Positions 35,644-48,700 of a stretch of DNA of 64,000 bases are shown here, piece by piece. Each line of letters begins with the position of its first letter. The first letter of the stretch is position 1. The stretch is from positions 31,971,175 through 32,035,174 of the forward strand of contig CM023540.1 in assembly GCA_013350335.1 (NCBI GenBank), given 5' to 3'. The position numbers and the translations under genes are program-made. The notes below the pieces were generated by a model. It was not told the origin of the DNA. It was given only the letters and a program-made list of their open reading frames with translations, and searched no databases. Origin of the DNA: Chimonanthus salicifolius. Taxonomy: Eukaryota; Streptophyta; Magnoliopsida; Laurales; Calycanthaceae.

Positions 35644-38600
35644 ATGGAAAGCAGTGAAAATGGGGAAACAGAGAAGGGTAATACCAATGGGGTTGTGGAG
35701 AATGCTGCAGAGAAGAGAACTGGAGGACAAGTTTCTGAAATTAAGACTCTTAGGGACGTATGGAATGCTTTCGTTTGGCATGGTGGCTCTGTTTATGATG
35801 CATGGCTGAATGCAGTTGCTGCTCAGGTATTTTCTTCTCTTTTCTTTTATTTATTCTTTCTTCCTTTCTTCCTTTCTTTCTTCCTTTCTTTGCCCTTTTT
35901 GGTTGTTGGGTTTGTCTCTAGATCTCTTCTCTTGATTGTTTGTATTGATGGAGTTGGCTCTTTAGTCTTTACTCTGCATCTTATATATATATATATATAT
36001 ATGGGTTTTGCCTTTCTTCTTCTTTTTTCCCCTTCCTCAATGATTAGGTAGGAATCAAATCCAAGAAAATAAAGAAACAAATGTTCATGTATTATATTTT
36101 TTTCTGTTCAATCTTCACGAATCATGATCAGGTTGAGCTTGTAAAGTTGCAAGCGAGCTCCTTTTGATGTGTTATTCCTCAATTTTATTTTAGTGTATTC
36201 TTTCTCTTCGTTCCTTGAGAGCAGAAAGGTGTTGAGAAATTATTTTAGTTGAAGGGGATGGGTTAGTCTAAAAATCAACTTAAAATTTATTAGCATGGAC
36301 TATAAAGTTTTAACCGTCTACTTGACTTGGGCTTAATTCAGTGGTTGTAAAAAGAAGAGATTAAACAGTAAACCCTTGATAATCACTTTCATCAATAAAC
36401 TACTAATATATATACATGAATCACAGATGACCTCAAACTCTCACTCTAACTCCAACAACATTATCTCTTAATCAGAGATTAAGATAATCTTTCTCTTAAT
36501 CCCAAGTGCCAACGATAGTAGTATATCATGAAATGGGTTCAAATTGGATAGGAATCCGATTCATTGAATAATAAATGTAGGCTTCACAAAATTTAGTTCC
36601 CCAAAAGTTTGCTGTGAGAGAGAGATCCCTCATTGATTCATTTTTCATTGTGTGGATGGTTCATCAAATTGCCCATATTAAGTTGACTATTTGGGATTTA
36701 ATTTTGATGATTATGTTGTTGTGTGAAAATTGGAAAGTTTAATAAACTCCTGATGATAATTCCCTTAGGAATAACAAATACATATACAAGAATATTAGAT
36801 GAAATCAAACTCTATCAAATCTATCTCTTAATCACTGCTTATTAAGAAGCAACTGGTTAAAAAGAAATGCCATTTCTCTGGGGTGTAAGCCATACAGAAC
36901 TTCTCACTTCGTGTGGATACTTGTTGACCAAAGTATATTCCCGAAAAATAACCATTTTCAACCTTATAAAAGAAAAAAGTATAAACCAATTCTATTTTCA
37001 ATTAAAAATGGTGATTTACTTCTTTTCCAAGAAAATGTTTTTCTTCCCATGCATCGAAATGGAGCCTTTATGTGTGTTCACTTGTTGCAGTGTAATGTAA
37101 TTACTGGAATGCAGAAAGTAGAACAGAATTAGGGAATTTAATTTTATGTTTTTAGCACCTTGTGAAGTAGTTTGTAAGATTGATAAATATAGGAGGCTTT
37201 CATTTTTTATTCCCTCTTATTGAAATAAAGTTCTCATGGATTTTTTCATGCTCAGGTCGGATCTTTGATCCTTACGCTACCTTACACCTTTGCTCAAATG
37301 GGGTATTGGTTTGGAGTGGGAACCCAGTTTCTTTATGGTGCATTTGGTTGCTGGACTGTATATGTTCTAGGCCTTTTTCATGCTGAGGCATCTCACAGGA
37401 CTAGAGCCACTGGTATTATTCATGAAAAACATGTTCTTCAGGTCAGTTTCCTTCTAAATTTTTTTGGTTCAACACTTAAATTGACATGATGAACATTTCT
37501 TGTCTGCCTCTAAATATTGGATATCATATAGGAACTTATCTTCACCTTGTATTTTTAGTTTTACAATATGCTAGTTAAAGCAGAAAGGAGTCCCTCTGAA
37601 AATATCATAATTTTTTTTTTTGATGTTTTTACTTTAGAGTGAGTAAATATTCTTATCAGTGTTTCTCAATTTTCAATGTAAAGATCCTTTGTAATGACAT
37701 TGATGTTATTTCACAGCCCCTATCTTTCCTTATTTATGTACTTCTTTAGGAATTAAAGTTTAGATTATTCAGAATTGATTAGTATAAAGAACATGCAATT
37801 AACAAGTCTAATTTAGGTTTAATCATTGGAATTCTCTCTGAAACTCTGTTTTTCTTTTATTTCTGAACTCTTACCTAAATGTTGGCTAAATAACATTAAA
37901 AAATAACAAAGATACTAGCAGAGGAGCCTGGCAAAAATTGCTGACAATCAGATGTTTTGAACAATTAACATTATTTACACTGCTAATGCATCTTTTGTAC
38001 CAAATATAATCAGTTGTGGAACACGTAGTTTTTCAGAACAGTCTACATGAACAGGTATAAGGAAATTATCCAATTGAAACTTCCCTTTGGATCATTTTTC
38101 AGGAACATCAGTAAGAAACTGATGGTTGATAAACTTTAATTACTTGAATGTGTAAATCAAGATATCAGATGATTTTCAAACCAAATCATTCAGTAAATTC
38201 ACTAGTGTCACAACTTATTCTCCTTTCTGAATTTTCCATTCAGTATCATGAGGTGATCCATATCGTTGCTGGAAAGAAACTTGGCAACACTGTACTCATA
38301 TTTAACATGACTGCCCTTACCTTCGCATGTGTAAATCAACTCATTGCTTGTTCCAGGTAAATCATCCCTTCCTTCCCTAATGTCAAATGTTTGTTTTTCC
38401 AGTGCTTAAACCTAGAACAGACCTTCAAACCATTTTCTGGTTCTTCTAGGTCATGGTGACGGTAAATTGGAAACATTAACTTGCTTCTGATATGGTGATG
38501 CAGCCATATCTATTACATGAACTCAAGCTGGAACAAGAGGGAGTGGCTGCTATATGTATTTGGGCCTCTTGCAATTCCAACTGTTCTGATTCCTTCTATC

Positions 38601-41296
38601 CACAATTTTCGCCTTGTCTCAATTTTGGGGATTGCTACCACTTCGATTACTTCTGCCTACATGACAGTGGCTAGTATTCAACATGGTCAGGTGATGAAAA
38701 TTTTCATGTTTTAACCAATCAAATGCTCTTTTTTTTTGGAGTTATATGTGGGTTATTTTTATTTGTTTTGAAACGATTAATTACGCCAAAGACTGGATGA
38801 ACTAGCATCAGTGAATCTATTCAATTCTTAGGACATGGTCCATCAAAACAGGGCCATCAAAGGGCTGATTATATATTTTTGCCACTTCCTCTCAACTTGT
38901 TGGTTCTATGATTCTCCATTCAATGCAATATAGCTGCTCATTTTTTAATGTCTTTGACATGACCAATGATTGACACTGTAAAATTCAGATTGAAAATGTG
39001 CGTCATCGAGGACCGAAGAATTTGGTGGATTTCTTCACAGGTTCCACAAACATCCTTTTCTCATTCGGAAGCCATGGACTTTGCATGTAAGTCCTCACCA
39101 CATTCTGGGTTAGTTTCTATGCTTCAGTTCTTCCATCTGTTACTATGTTATTAATATGACTAGGCATTTTCAATGACAGTGAATTAATGGAGGCAATGTG
39201 GAAGCCTCAAAGATACAAGTATGCTTACATGTTAGCCGTGCTATATACCTACTTGTTAACGATACCGGATTCTGTCTCCGTTTACTGGGCTTATGGTGAC
39301 GTTCTGCTGCATCGATCAAATGCATTCGGCGTCTTACCACCTTCAACGATGAAGAATGTATGCATAATCTCTATGATTTTACATCAGGTAAGCCACTCTT
39401 TTTGGCCCTTATTCTGAATTAGATACTGTAGCTTCTAATCTGACTCGGGTATCATTCCTTGTTGTTGTTGGCTCAGTACGTCGCGTTCCTGCTCAATGTA
39501 AACCCGTTATTTCTAGCTTGGGAAAAACTTGTTGGAGTTCACTTGACAAAGTATTTCACACTTAAAGCACTTGCAAGGGTACCTGTTGTTCTTGTTATCT
39601 GGTTTTTAGCATTGGCGATTCCTTTCTTTGGGCCTATAAATTCCATCATGGGCGCATTCCTCATCTCCTTCTCGGTTTACATCATTCCAAGCTTAGCTTT
39701 CATGAAAGCTTACAGGGAAAATCAATTGGAAACGGTCGGTAATCTACTCTTGCTCATGTTTCTCAATTTAGATTACATGCATAACCTATTTGGGTTATAT
39801 TGGTTTCATTTCATCCAATCTCTAATAATTAGAGTAAACTGCTCACTTGGTATTACTGTTGAGAAGCATGCAAAAGTGACATTGGTAAAAAAAATCTATT
39901 TCTAAATAAAGAAGGTAGGTCAAATCATTCCAAATCACTTATTTAGTCACAAATTCTCTCTATTTTTTACTCATTTTTTTCACCAATTTCTTCTACTTTT
40001 AGATACTCACATGAAAAAGTTTGAACTAAATCTTTTCAAATCACCAAATCCAATCTTAAAATATCGTTTCCTATCTTTTAGTTTTTTATTTTGTATTTTG
40101 ATACGAAGTTCTCTATTTTGTAAAACTAATATAACAAGGACAGGTCATATCCCGAGCAATCAAGCTGGGCCTGGTCTTGGCTTGACTGAAATCATTTCAG
40201 ACTCAATCTCTATCAACAAAGCAAGCCCGAATTAAAATCTGTTTGCCTTTGGCCTAATACCTTGGGTATCTTGGCTAGCCTGAATTTTATTTAATTTATA
40301 TATTTTACAACCTAAATTAGAACTAGATCGCGTTATATATTGGAATTAAGGTTTTGCTGTCAATTGATGTGTAAGACCCAAAATTTGGCCTTTTATCGGT
40401 GCCAAAAGCCTTTATGGACCTATACCAGCTTCTAGCAATGCTTATATGAGCTTTGAATTTTGCATATAAAGAACCTGAGCTCAGACTGAGCTAACCCAAA
40501 CTGGTCCAGGCCTGGACTGAATAATAACTGGGCTTTGATGTCCATCAAAATTTGGGCTCGCGTTGGGCTTTTGCTCTACTTTTTTAAATGGCCTAGGCTG
40601 TGGTTTGAACTAAAAGTGAAGCAAAGAGAATAACAAGAAGATGATTTCTAAAATGAACTAGTTTCAGTTGGGCTCAGTCGGGCTCACAAGGGAAGGATCT
40701 AATGTATGGGGATGGTTACGTTTCAAAGGCAATTTTCAAGATGATAATTCTGATAAAAAAAAAATCAGGTCTATTAAATTTGAAATGCCATGATTTTCAT
40801 GGGTCCAAAGATCAACCGTCATAATGGGTCAGTTATGAATGAATTTTTGATCCAACTGTGAGATCAAGTCAAAATGAGTTGAAATTGGATATGGATACGA
40901 TTCATAGGGGATAGATATGCGCAAGAAGGAGAGAACATGATTTCATACTGAGGTGGACTCTACATGGGAGTCCAAATGGGGACATCGCTCATCGGTGATG
41001 TTGCTTCGCTTAAAATGTTTTTTTTTTCTAAAGTAATAGAAATAGTTTAACCATTTTATTCTTATTAATTTTAGATCCTAAATGGTTTATTTTGTGAGCA
41101 GGCCAAAGATGCAATATCAAAACATGGGAGATCAATGTTCATGACAAGTGCCTTTGTAGCAGTTTGGGTATTTGTATTTGGATTTGGTTTTGGAGGATGG
41201 GCCAGTGGAACAAACTTCATCAAGCAAATCCAATCATTTGGGTTTTTTGACAAGTGCTACCAATGTCCTCCAAAAGGATCAAAAAATGCCATTTAA
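35644..41296 (+). CDS. AUX/LAX-family auxin influx carrier, divergent member
   Basis: Eight exons join to 475 aa: 35644-35826, 37256-37441, 38244-38356, 38504-38690, 38989-39086, 39180-39387, 39477-39734, 41102-41296. AUX/LAX landmarks in order: FVWHGGSVYDAW (43-54), LTLPYTFAQMG, a multi-pass body with IPSIHNFRLVSILG, RGPKNLVDFFTGSTNILFSFGSHG, EAMWKPQRYKYAY, VYWAYGD, FGPINS, SVYIIPSLA, and the C-terminal FGFGGWASGTNF...KCYQC. Family members import auxin with protons across the plasma membrane; about 480 aa and roughly ten or eleven helices are usual, and this protein fits. Many family-invariant stretches differ: Q-Y-H-E-V-I follows the second-exon junction where AUX1 has Q-W-F-E-V-L, and YWFGVGTQFLYGAFGC replaces the usual helix. 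It looks like a divergent paralogue whose substrate should not be assumed. ATG 35644 follows a GAG-rich leader with no earlier in-frame ATG. The last donor (acg|gtcggt) is weak. Confidence 0.92.
35827..36003. repeat. Microsatellites in intron 1 of the AUX/LAX gene
   Basis: A CTTT/CTTC-rich pyrimidine tract (35832-35890) and an (AT)9-10 run (about 35982-36001). Confidence 0.8.
39735..41101. other. Large last intron of the AUX/LAX gene with a GGGC-rich repeat
   Basis: 1.37-kb intron. About 40140-40700 contains repeated ggcctgg, ggcttt, gggctc and aagccc strings of the kind found inside the hAT-like element at 52905-54041, so a degenerate transposon probably sits here. Without splicing, the frame would run on to a stop at 39903-39905 and lose the last helix. 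Confidence 0.45.
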
Positions 41297-41790
41297 ATTA
41301 TTGTTATTTTTCTTTACTTTTTCTTCTTCTCTTTCCTTTTTCCCCCAATAGATGCTACAAAGTTCATGCTTTGGAATGTAATCCTTGTATTGTAATTTAA
41401 GCCATATTCTCTTCTTCTTGAGTACTTATAATTGGTGATCTTTCAATGATAAAAGAAGAGCACATTCATGTCATAGTGTGCATTTTAACTTATCACTACC
41501 ATCCATTTTTCATTTTATTTTGACACTACCACTATGTTGAAATTACTAATTGAAGTTTATAAGAATATCACCTACAGACTTTGACATGAGGTTCATCAAA
41601 TGGAGTAGTAATAGATCTGTTGGAAAGATTTATCTATGAAACTCACTAAAAATCATCTAAATTGAATCATTTTCACTCATTTTCACTTAAAATTTAGGTA
41701 TGACTTTTTAGCTACTGAACTGGTTAATAATGAGCTATTGTATAATTCATCTCCCATATAGTATAAATTGTTCAAACAATTACTAATTGT

Positions 41791-41938
41791 ATCAGGAAGC
41801 GGAAGGATGTCGGTTCGAGTTTTCAGGATCTAATTTTGATGTGCCCTATAGGTAGTGGGCTCACTCTTGGGGGTTTTATATTGGGTATCCTACAGTTTTC
41901 CACGCGTAAATTTAAAAGAAAAATTAAAAAAATAAAAA
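41791..41938 (+). mobile_element. tRNA-derived SINE, 5'-incomplete
   Basis: B-box-like gtcggttcgagt, then gatctaattttgatgtgcc, ctataggtagtgggctca, and the tail attgggtatcctacagttttccacgcgtaaattt plus A-rich end (tail quoted in pieces: ttgggtatcctacag, ttttccacgcgtaaattt). Confidence 0.7.
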
Positions 41939-42354
41939 CTACTAATTCCATAAAATCTACATATGAACCTCTTCTCCATGATTGCTCTAACAATCGTGAT
42001 TGCTTAAGTGAACATAATAAGGCCATTATTCAAATATCACAAAATATTAAGCCTTTTTTAAAAGTGGTTGATGGCTTACGAAATTAGAGTTGCTTCGTTG
42101 TCTACGAGCAACTCACTCCTTACTAATAAATAGAGCACTTGGCGGATAATAAATTATAAAAAAAACTTATTGATTCAATTGTCATAAGATGAATCATAAA
42201 AATTAAATAGCTTATAGCAATTAAATTTTTAATATCTAAAACTACAAGTTAAAATAATCATATGGAATTTTTTTTACCTATAGTCTTTATCATCATTTAT
42301 ATATTTCATTAAAAAATATAAAACTTTTTCAAATGTTATTAAATAGCCACTCTT

Positions 42355-42517
42355 CGTAAGTGTAACTCAATCGGTTGTCTCCCGCCTCATGAAGTGGGAG
42401 GTTGTAGATTTAAACCTCCATGGCTTAAGGTTGATGTACTTTCGAGGTAGTGCACTCATCCATTTTACACTGGGTATCTCCTCATTTTCCATATATAAAA
42501 TTTAAAAAAATAAAAAT
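42355..42517 (+). mobile_element. tRNA-derived SINE
   Basis: A-box-like gtgtaactcaatcggttg with tctcccgcctcatgaag, B-box-like gtagatttaaacctcc, and the family tail actgggtatctcctcattttcc followed by an A-rich end. Confidence 0.7.
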
Positions 42518-43264
42518 AGCCAGTCTACATTTTGATAAATAGAGATGTCATTTTCAACTTTGCCACTACAACCCTTCACATGATATATAAATCTCTCTCT
42601 CTCTATACTTTCTCTGTCATGCTGCATGTTTCTCAAAATTTCAACTTTTTGAGTTTGACCAATTTCCACAGGGCTGCCTCATGTAGGTTATGAGTATTTT
42701 TCACTGAACAAAATATTGAATGTCAAGAGTCACTCATTTGGTGCATGAAATAATTTAAAGAAAATTTCTCTCCAGCTTTGAATTTTTTTGAAAGGTTTTC
42801 TACTTGTATATACTTAATTTTATTTAATTAATTATAGGCTTCAGTGCACAAAGAAACTCCTTAAAATATTCATTTTAAATGTTTTACTATTAAATTTAAG
42901 ATGAAGGATAAAAGTAATCAAATTATCCCAAAATTTATAGACAAAATATTCAAGTGATATTTATCTGCAATCCAAGCGGCATTTTGATTATAAGATGCAC
43001 TGATTTAATTTTTTTTCATACATGTATCACTATATAAGAAGTGAAAATTGAAAAGACACGAGTCTAACATCCATTATTATTGAAATTTTTAGTGTTGTTA
43101 TCTTCAATTTAATTTTTACTTTTCACTTTTTAACTAAATTTTTTATCAACATGCTTAAATTCTATGCTCACCCCAAATGAATTTGCCAAAATGTTTTGAC
43201 TGTGTGAAGTGAAGTACAGTAAAAAAAATGTAAATAATCTCATATAACTTTAAATTATTCGTTT

Positions 43265-43395
43265 GTGACTCGTCTATGGAAGTGGAAGGTTGCGGGTTCA
43301 AACTTCCATAATCTAATCTTGGTGTGTCCTAGGGGTAGTGGGCTTGTTCATACGAGTTTTAAGCTTAAATCCCGTGATTAAATTCAAAAAAAAAA
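43265..43395 (+). mobile_element. tRNA-derived SINE, 5'-incomplete
   Basis: gaagtggaaggttgcgggttcaaac (B box) followed by ataatctaatcttggtgtgtc, ctaggggtagtgggct, and an aaattcaaaaaaaaa tail. Confidence 0.7.
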
Positions 43396-45052
43396 CTTTA
43401 AATTAATTAAAAAAAAAAAAAAAAAAGGTGTGAATGTGTGAAAGAGGGTGTGAAGTGTGAAGCCAATGGCCCCACTAAATATTTAATATCTCATACAAGC
43501 TCCATACTATAAATAAAGAAAACAGAGCATTGATGAATGGATTTAGTCTTTGAATTGAAGCAGACTAAAGTAGAATGTTTTCTGGTCTTCTGAATTCAGA
43601 GATGCTTCTTACTTAAAAAAACTCTTATTTTCTGACATGGTTTTCTCTTTGACCCCACATCACATGACAATTCATGGCCAAAATGATGGTCTTTGCTCTC
43701 ATGGGTGGGTCCCACATTGGTAGGGTCAAATGTCAGAGTCTTATCCATTGGAGATTTCCCCTCTCATGGTCCCACTAAAAGTGATGATTGTTTGTGACCA
43801 TCTCCTATCCTTGTCATAAATACAGTCTCAAGAAGAAAAAGATTTTAAGAAGAAATTACAGGAATTAAGAAAGTTCTTAACCCACAATGTATAGGGAGTA
43901 GAACTTTTTCTTGAGATTACTTAATTAAAAATCCAACCTTCTATTAATCTTTTCTGATTTTTGAACTCAAACAAGCTCCTAAAGTTGGCCTTTCAAGATG
44001 ATGATTTTTTATTATTTTGATGGACAATAATTATCATTATTATTATATTTTTATCTATTTAAGATGGATTGTTCTCATGTAAATAAATGTACATATAAAT
44101 TAACAAAAAAGAAGGGAGGGGTCTACCAATCACTCAAGCTTGAAAGAATGGATCTTCTAACAAGCCATGTGAAAGGTTGAATTCCATTCTCCAATAAACA
44201 GAAATGGATAAATTGTATTAAGGAGACTATTTCAAAATTTAACCTATTAAATTATCTTAACTTTTGATTTTTAAGATAAAAATAATAATCATATAATTAT
44301 TTTTGAAAGATTTACATTTATCATAGAATGAGCCCCTCATGGGACCATCAAACAGGCTAATAGTAATTTTGCTCACATATGATGTCCAATTTTTATTCAA
44401 TCATTTTTTTTTATGGTTACATATCTCATAAAAAATATGGAGAATTGATAGGAACACTAGTATTTTTATAACCAAGTACACTGAATTTGTCTATCGGTGC
44501 CTCGTCGGTATCTTGGCCGAGACTTCACACAAAATATCAGTTGATATATTGCCAAATATCAACCAGTAATTTTTCCAAATTTTTTTGAAATAAAAATAAA
44601 AATTCAAGAAGAGAGAGAAATGTATCGGCCGAACCAATATTAACCTTATGACCGACAAATATCGGAGAGATATTTTAACCCATGCTTTCTATCCACTTCG
44701 TATTTTTTATCACTTAGATTATCATCAATTTTCAAAAATATATAACTCATTTTAAAATTTTAATGAACAATTTATGTGTAGGAGAAAGTTACAAGGTCTC
44801 TCTCTTGGTTGGGACCAATATTTTTGTCTGGTCTAAATACCGTTTCAAGTTTCCACCATCCGCCCTGAAAATATTGCAACGGTCACATTCTTTTATATTA
44901 AGATTTCAATGTGGGCTCGACTGTCGTGTGCGTCTACCACCAAGAATAACCCGCTAAACCCTAGCTTCCATGGTCCTAGGTCGTCTATAGAGATTTAGAC
45001 AATCCCAGGATTCATGGCAGAAGTATATAGATGAAGCCAAAAGTATATCCCA
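43396..45052. other. Intergenic, with an ATATCGG-type repeat at 44475-44695
   Basis: No gene seen. About 44475-44695 has clusters of tatcggtg, gtcggtatc, aaatatcag, gtatcggcc and caaatatcggag, and ends (minus strand) with gggttaaaatatc, as in the family at 8950 and 10128. Confidence 0.45.
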
Positions 45053-45709
45053 TCACTCACACTCACAGTTTGAGTAGTGGTAAAAGCATCACGTAGGATC
45101 TTACATATAAAATTCGGCTCTCCATCTTTCTACGGGCATTTTGTATGACTCGATATAAATTTTACTGTATTACTTATTTTGACCTCCAAATCGGCTTGAA
45201 CCATTTAGTATGTGTGATTCAAAAAAAACCCATATATTAAAATTCAGCTCCTAATGAGCTATAGAAGTGTATAGAACCGTTTTCTTGAGATAGGGTCTGC
45301 ATTCTTCTACCTAGAAACAACAACAAAACATAGAAATTCCATTTTACTAAGTTAAAAGGAAGGATACAAATTACGAGTCCCAATAGCAATCTACAATACA
45401 ATGGAGTCAACAGAGAAGCCCTCTCCTTTTGTACCCTAATTTACCATAACTTGACTGCCGTTTGAGGCACGCTAACAATCTATCCAATAAAAATAAAAAT
45501 AAAGAAACACTGAAAAACGTACACCATTCTGTCCTCTAATATCTATGTAGAGCAGCCATAGACACACTTGTTCCCTTTTCCATGCCCTTGATGGATTGGA
45601 AGGCCATGGGCTTGGGCCTTTAGGCCACAAGCACAATTAGAGAAAGGAAAACTAGAACACAAATCCAATGACCCAAAACAGGACTTCGCAGGATGAAGGC
45701 CCAATAGCT
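45053..45709. other. Downstream flank of the GH9 gene with half of a foldback-type repeat
   Basis: About 45128-45215 matches, in reverse complement, one arm of the foldback element at 50529-50678 (shared ttactgtatta, attttgtatgactcgata, and gacctccaaatc-type strings). The segment next to the stop is probably GH9 3' UTR. Confidence 0.4.
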
Positions 45710-48700
45710 CTAGAGTTGGCCGAATGAGTGGGCCAGATAAGCCAGGGCACCAACAAGGGGTGCATTAATGTATGTGGCTGGCTCGGACTGCTCGTAATCA
45801 GATCTCTGATCGGGGAAGCGGTCATGTGCATCTGGCCCACCGACAACGGCCCCGACTAGGATGTTCGGGTTGGGGGATTGGGACTTCATAATGCTAAAGC
45901 CAGATGAGCATTGGATCTTCGCCGGATGGACTGCAACCGATGGCAGAGATGACCCCCTGTGGTGGATCCTCCTAGGGTAACTTGGCCCATATCCAACCAT
46001 GTATGACATTCTCATGGGGTTGTCTCCTAGCAAGTAGTCCACCTAATGCACAAAAAATGAATGTTATTATCATTATTTACATATTTGAAATGAGAGATGG
46101 ATAGATGGATCAATACCTGTCTTTTGGCAATGGCTCTGAGCCTCTTTGGTGTAATGGTGGTTCCACCACAAATCACAACCTTGGAAGAAGATGTTAAATA
46201 CTTTGCATAGGTTAGCAAGAGGAAGGAAGTAGAAGTCACATACTGCATGTTGCTGTCACTCATCTTAAAAAGAAGCCCTCCTGATATTTTAAAAAAAAAA
46301 AACTTTTTAGAGAGAGAGAGAGAGGTAGGGGACAAAAATAGAAAGAAGGGGAATGAGAAAAACCTGGGGTGTATTGGGTTGAAGAGAAAGAGGCACCAGG
46401 AATGAGAGAGCAGATGTAATTATCTGCATGCCCTTTGTAATCATGGAGAGACTTCACATTTTGAACCAGGAAGGCCTGGAAAACAATGCCATATCCACAC
46501 ACACCAACCAGAGGAGTTAGAGAAGCCCATGCCATAAGTCTTCTTTCTCTGGTTCCAAGAAAGAAGAGATTAAAAAACTATAAAATGTATCCATGTAGAG
46601 CAAACCTTGGAAAGAAGGATCCTTGCTCCAACATGCTTGTTATCCCATCCAAAGGTATTGTCAGACTCATCAGCTCCAAGTGTCTGACCATTCACTTGAA
46701 TGTAGTTCAGATATGCTGGATTTCTGGTAGCTCTGTGAAGCCATGCTGCTCCCCACAGCAGCTCATCCTTCGTTACAAAACAGGAGAGAAATTAGTAAGG
46801 CTGCTCTAAAAACTGATGGCCCTTCAGCAAATAATTCATGAAATAAGAGAAATAAAAAAAATTATAATATAATGAACACCTGGTAACCGGAATATGAGCA
46901 ATAGAAGGGGCAGACATATGCCTTCAACCCATTGCTGTAGGGTCCTCTGTACTTATCAGCAAATGCAAACACCTGTAAAGTGTAAACCACATTTAAAAAG
47001 GCTCAGAAAATGTTTAAGAAAAATGAGGTTGAACTGTGATATTCTCAGAGATTCCTGTCTTTTTTACCCTCATAGCTCTGTTGAGGAGAAGTTTGGAATA
47101 GGAAGGATCAGATTTCCTGAAGACCAGAGAAGCTGATGCAAGAGCAGCAGCTGTTTCAGCGGCTACATCAGACCCTGGATTGTTGCTATCTATCTTGTAA
47201 ACAGTTCTTGGGGTGTCCATATCTTCAGGTCTCTCCCAACAGGAATGATCTTTATTTGCATCTCCCACCTGCAGCAGAGATGTGGACCAGCTTTCTCTGT
47301 TACTCTTTCCCAAATGCAATTAAAAGAATCGAAAGCAAGTTTCCAGGAAAATCAATTGATGAAATAAGTTAGAAGAGGTGTGAATGTGAGAACATCATTG
47401 CTTGTAAATTTCAACACACAACAAAATCCAGTGTTTTCAGTTCACTTTCCATTTCCTCTTCTTTTCTTAGTTGAAAAAAGGAAGAATGGCAAAGACCCAC
47501 ACTGGAAAATCCAAAACCAAGCTCTCCAATGTACCAAATGGAACTTCAGGCAAAGCCCGTCAAATAAGAAGAGAATAAAGGGCCTAAACAGGAAAACTCA
47601 TTTCAATGAAACCAGATTTCTCTGTTTTTCTCTTGCCAAATATGATTTAATTCATAAATGCAAAACAAAATTAAGTTTCCATGAAAAATAAAACTAAAAA
47701 AAATGTAATTTCGCTCTAGTGGTGGAGAACAGTCAAAGAAATACGTGAGCAGAGACTTACACTTTCTAAACACAACAAACTCCACATTGCTATGGGCCTA
47801 GTTTCTTATTTCTCTTCTTTTTTGGTCAGAAAATGAAGAACGGCAAATACCAAATTGGAAATTCCAAAATCAAACTCTCATTTACCTTAGAACGTTCAGG
47901 CAAATCCTACTTAACAATAACAGAATAAAACACTCAAAGAATTAAGTGAGCAGAGGATTACACTTTCTATGAACATGGGAACCTCATTATTTTTACAAAT
48001 TCTAAACACAACAAAATCTGCATTCCTACGGGTCTTTCTTTTCTTCATTTTAATAGCAAATACCCACATTGGAAATCCAAACCCCCAACAAAAAATATAC
48101 ATATAGAACTTCAGGCAAAACCCATCAAACAAGAACAGATGAAATCGAGAAATTTGGTCAAAGAAGAAGCATTTTTTTTATGAAAACCTGAACGTAGATG
48201 GTGTTGGGATGAGAAGTTGCTTTGAGCAGGTAATCAGTCGCCCAACGAATGGCTTCCCTGGCATTCCCCAACTCGCCCTTCATCAACCCACCAAACTCAA
48301 TCACACTCCACGAGAGCATGGTCGTGGTAAATGCCATGGGAAATCCAAACTTCACGTTGTCCCCTGCGTCATAATACCCTCCAACCAAATCCACCTGCAT
48401 TTCCCAACAAAACTCAAGTCAGAAATTTCACAACACCAGAGGAATATGTAAGATTGGGAGAAAGCAAGAGAAAGCAGAGGATTCTTCTCCAGTAATCTAT
48501 TTCATAATCTTTTGGGAGGAAAAACAGAACCGAGATTACATTAAGTTGCAGGTTTCTTTAGAGAAGGTTTGTCAGCTAATCGATTCGAGTGATTACAAGA
48601 TAAACTTGGCATTGTCACTGGAGAGCTAAAAGTAAGAGGAGTATTTAGGAAGTTAGTAAAAACCATCTTTCTACTGTTTTCGACAAAAAATTTCAAGTCC

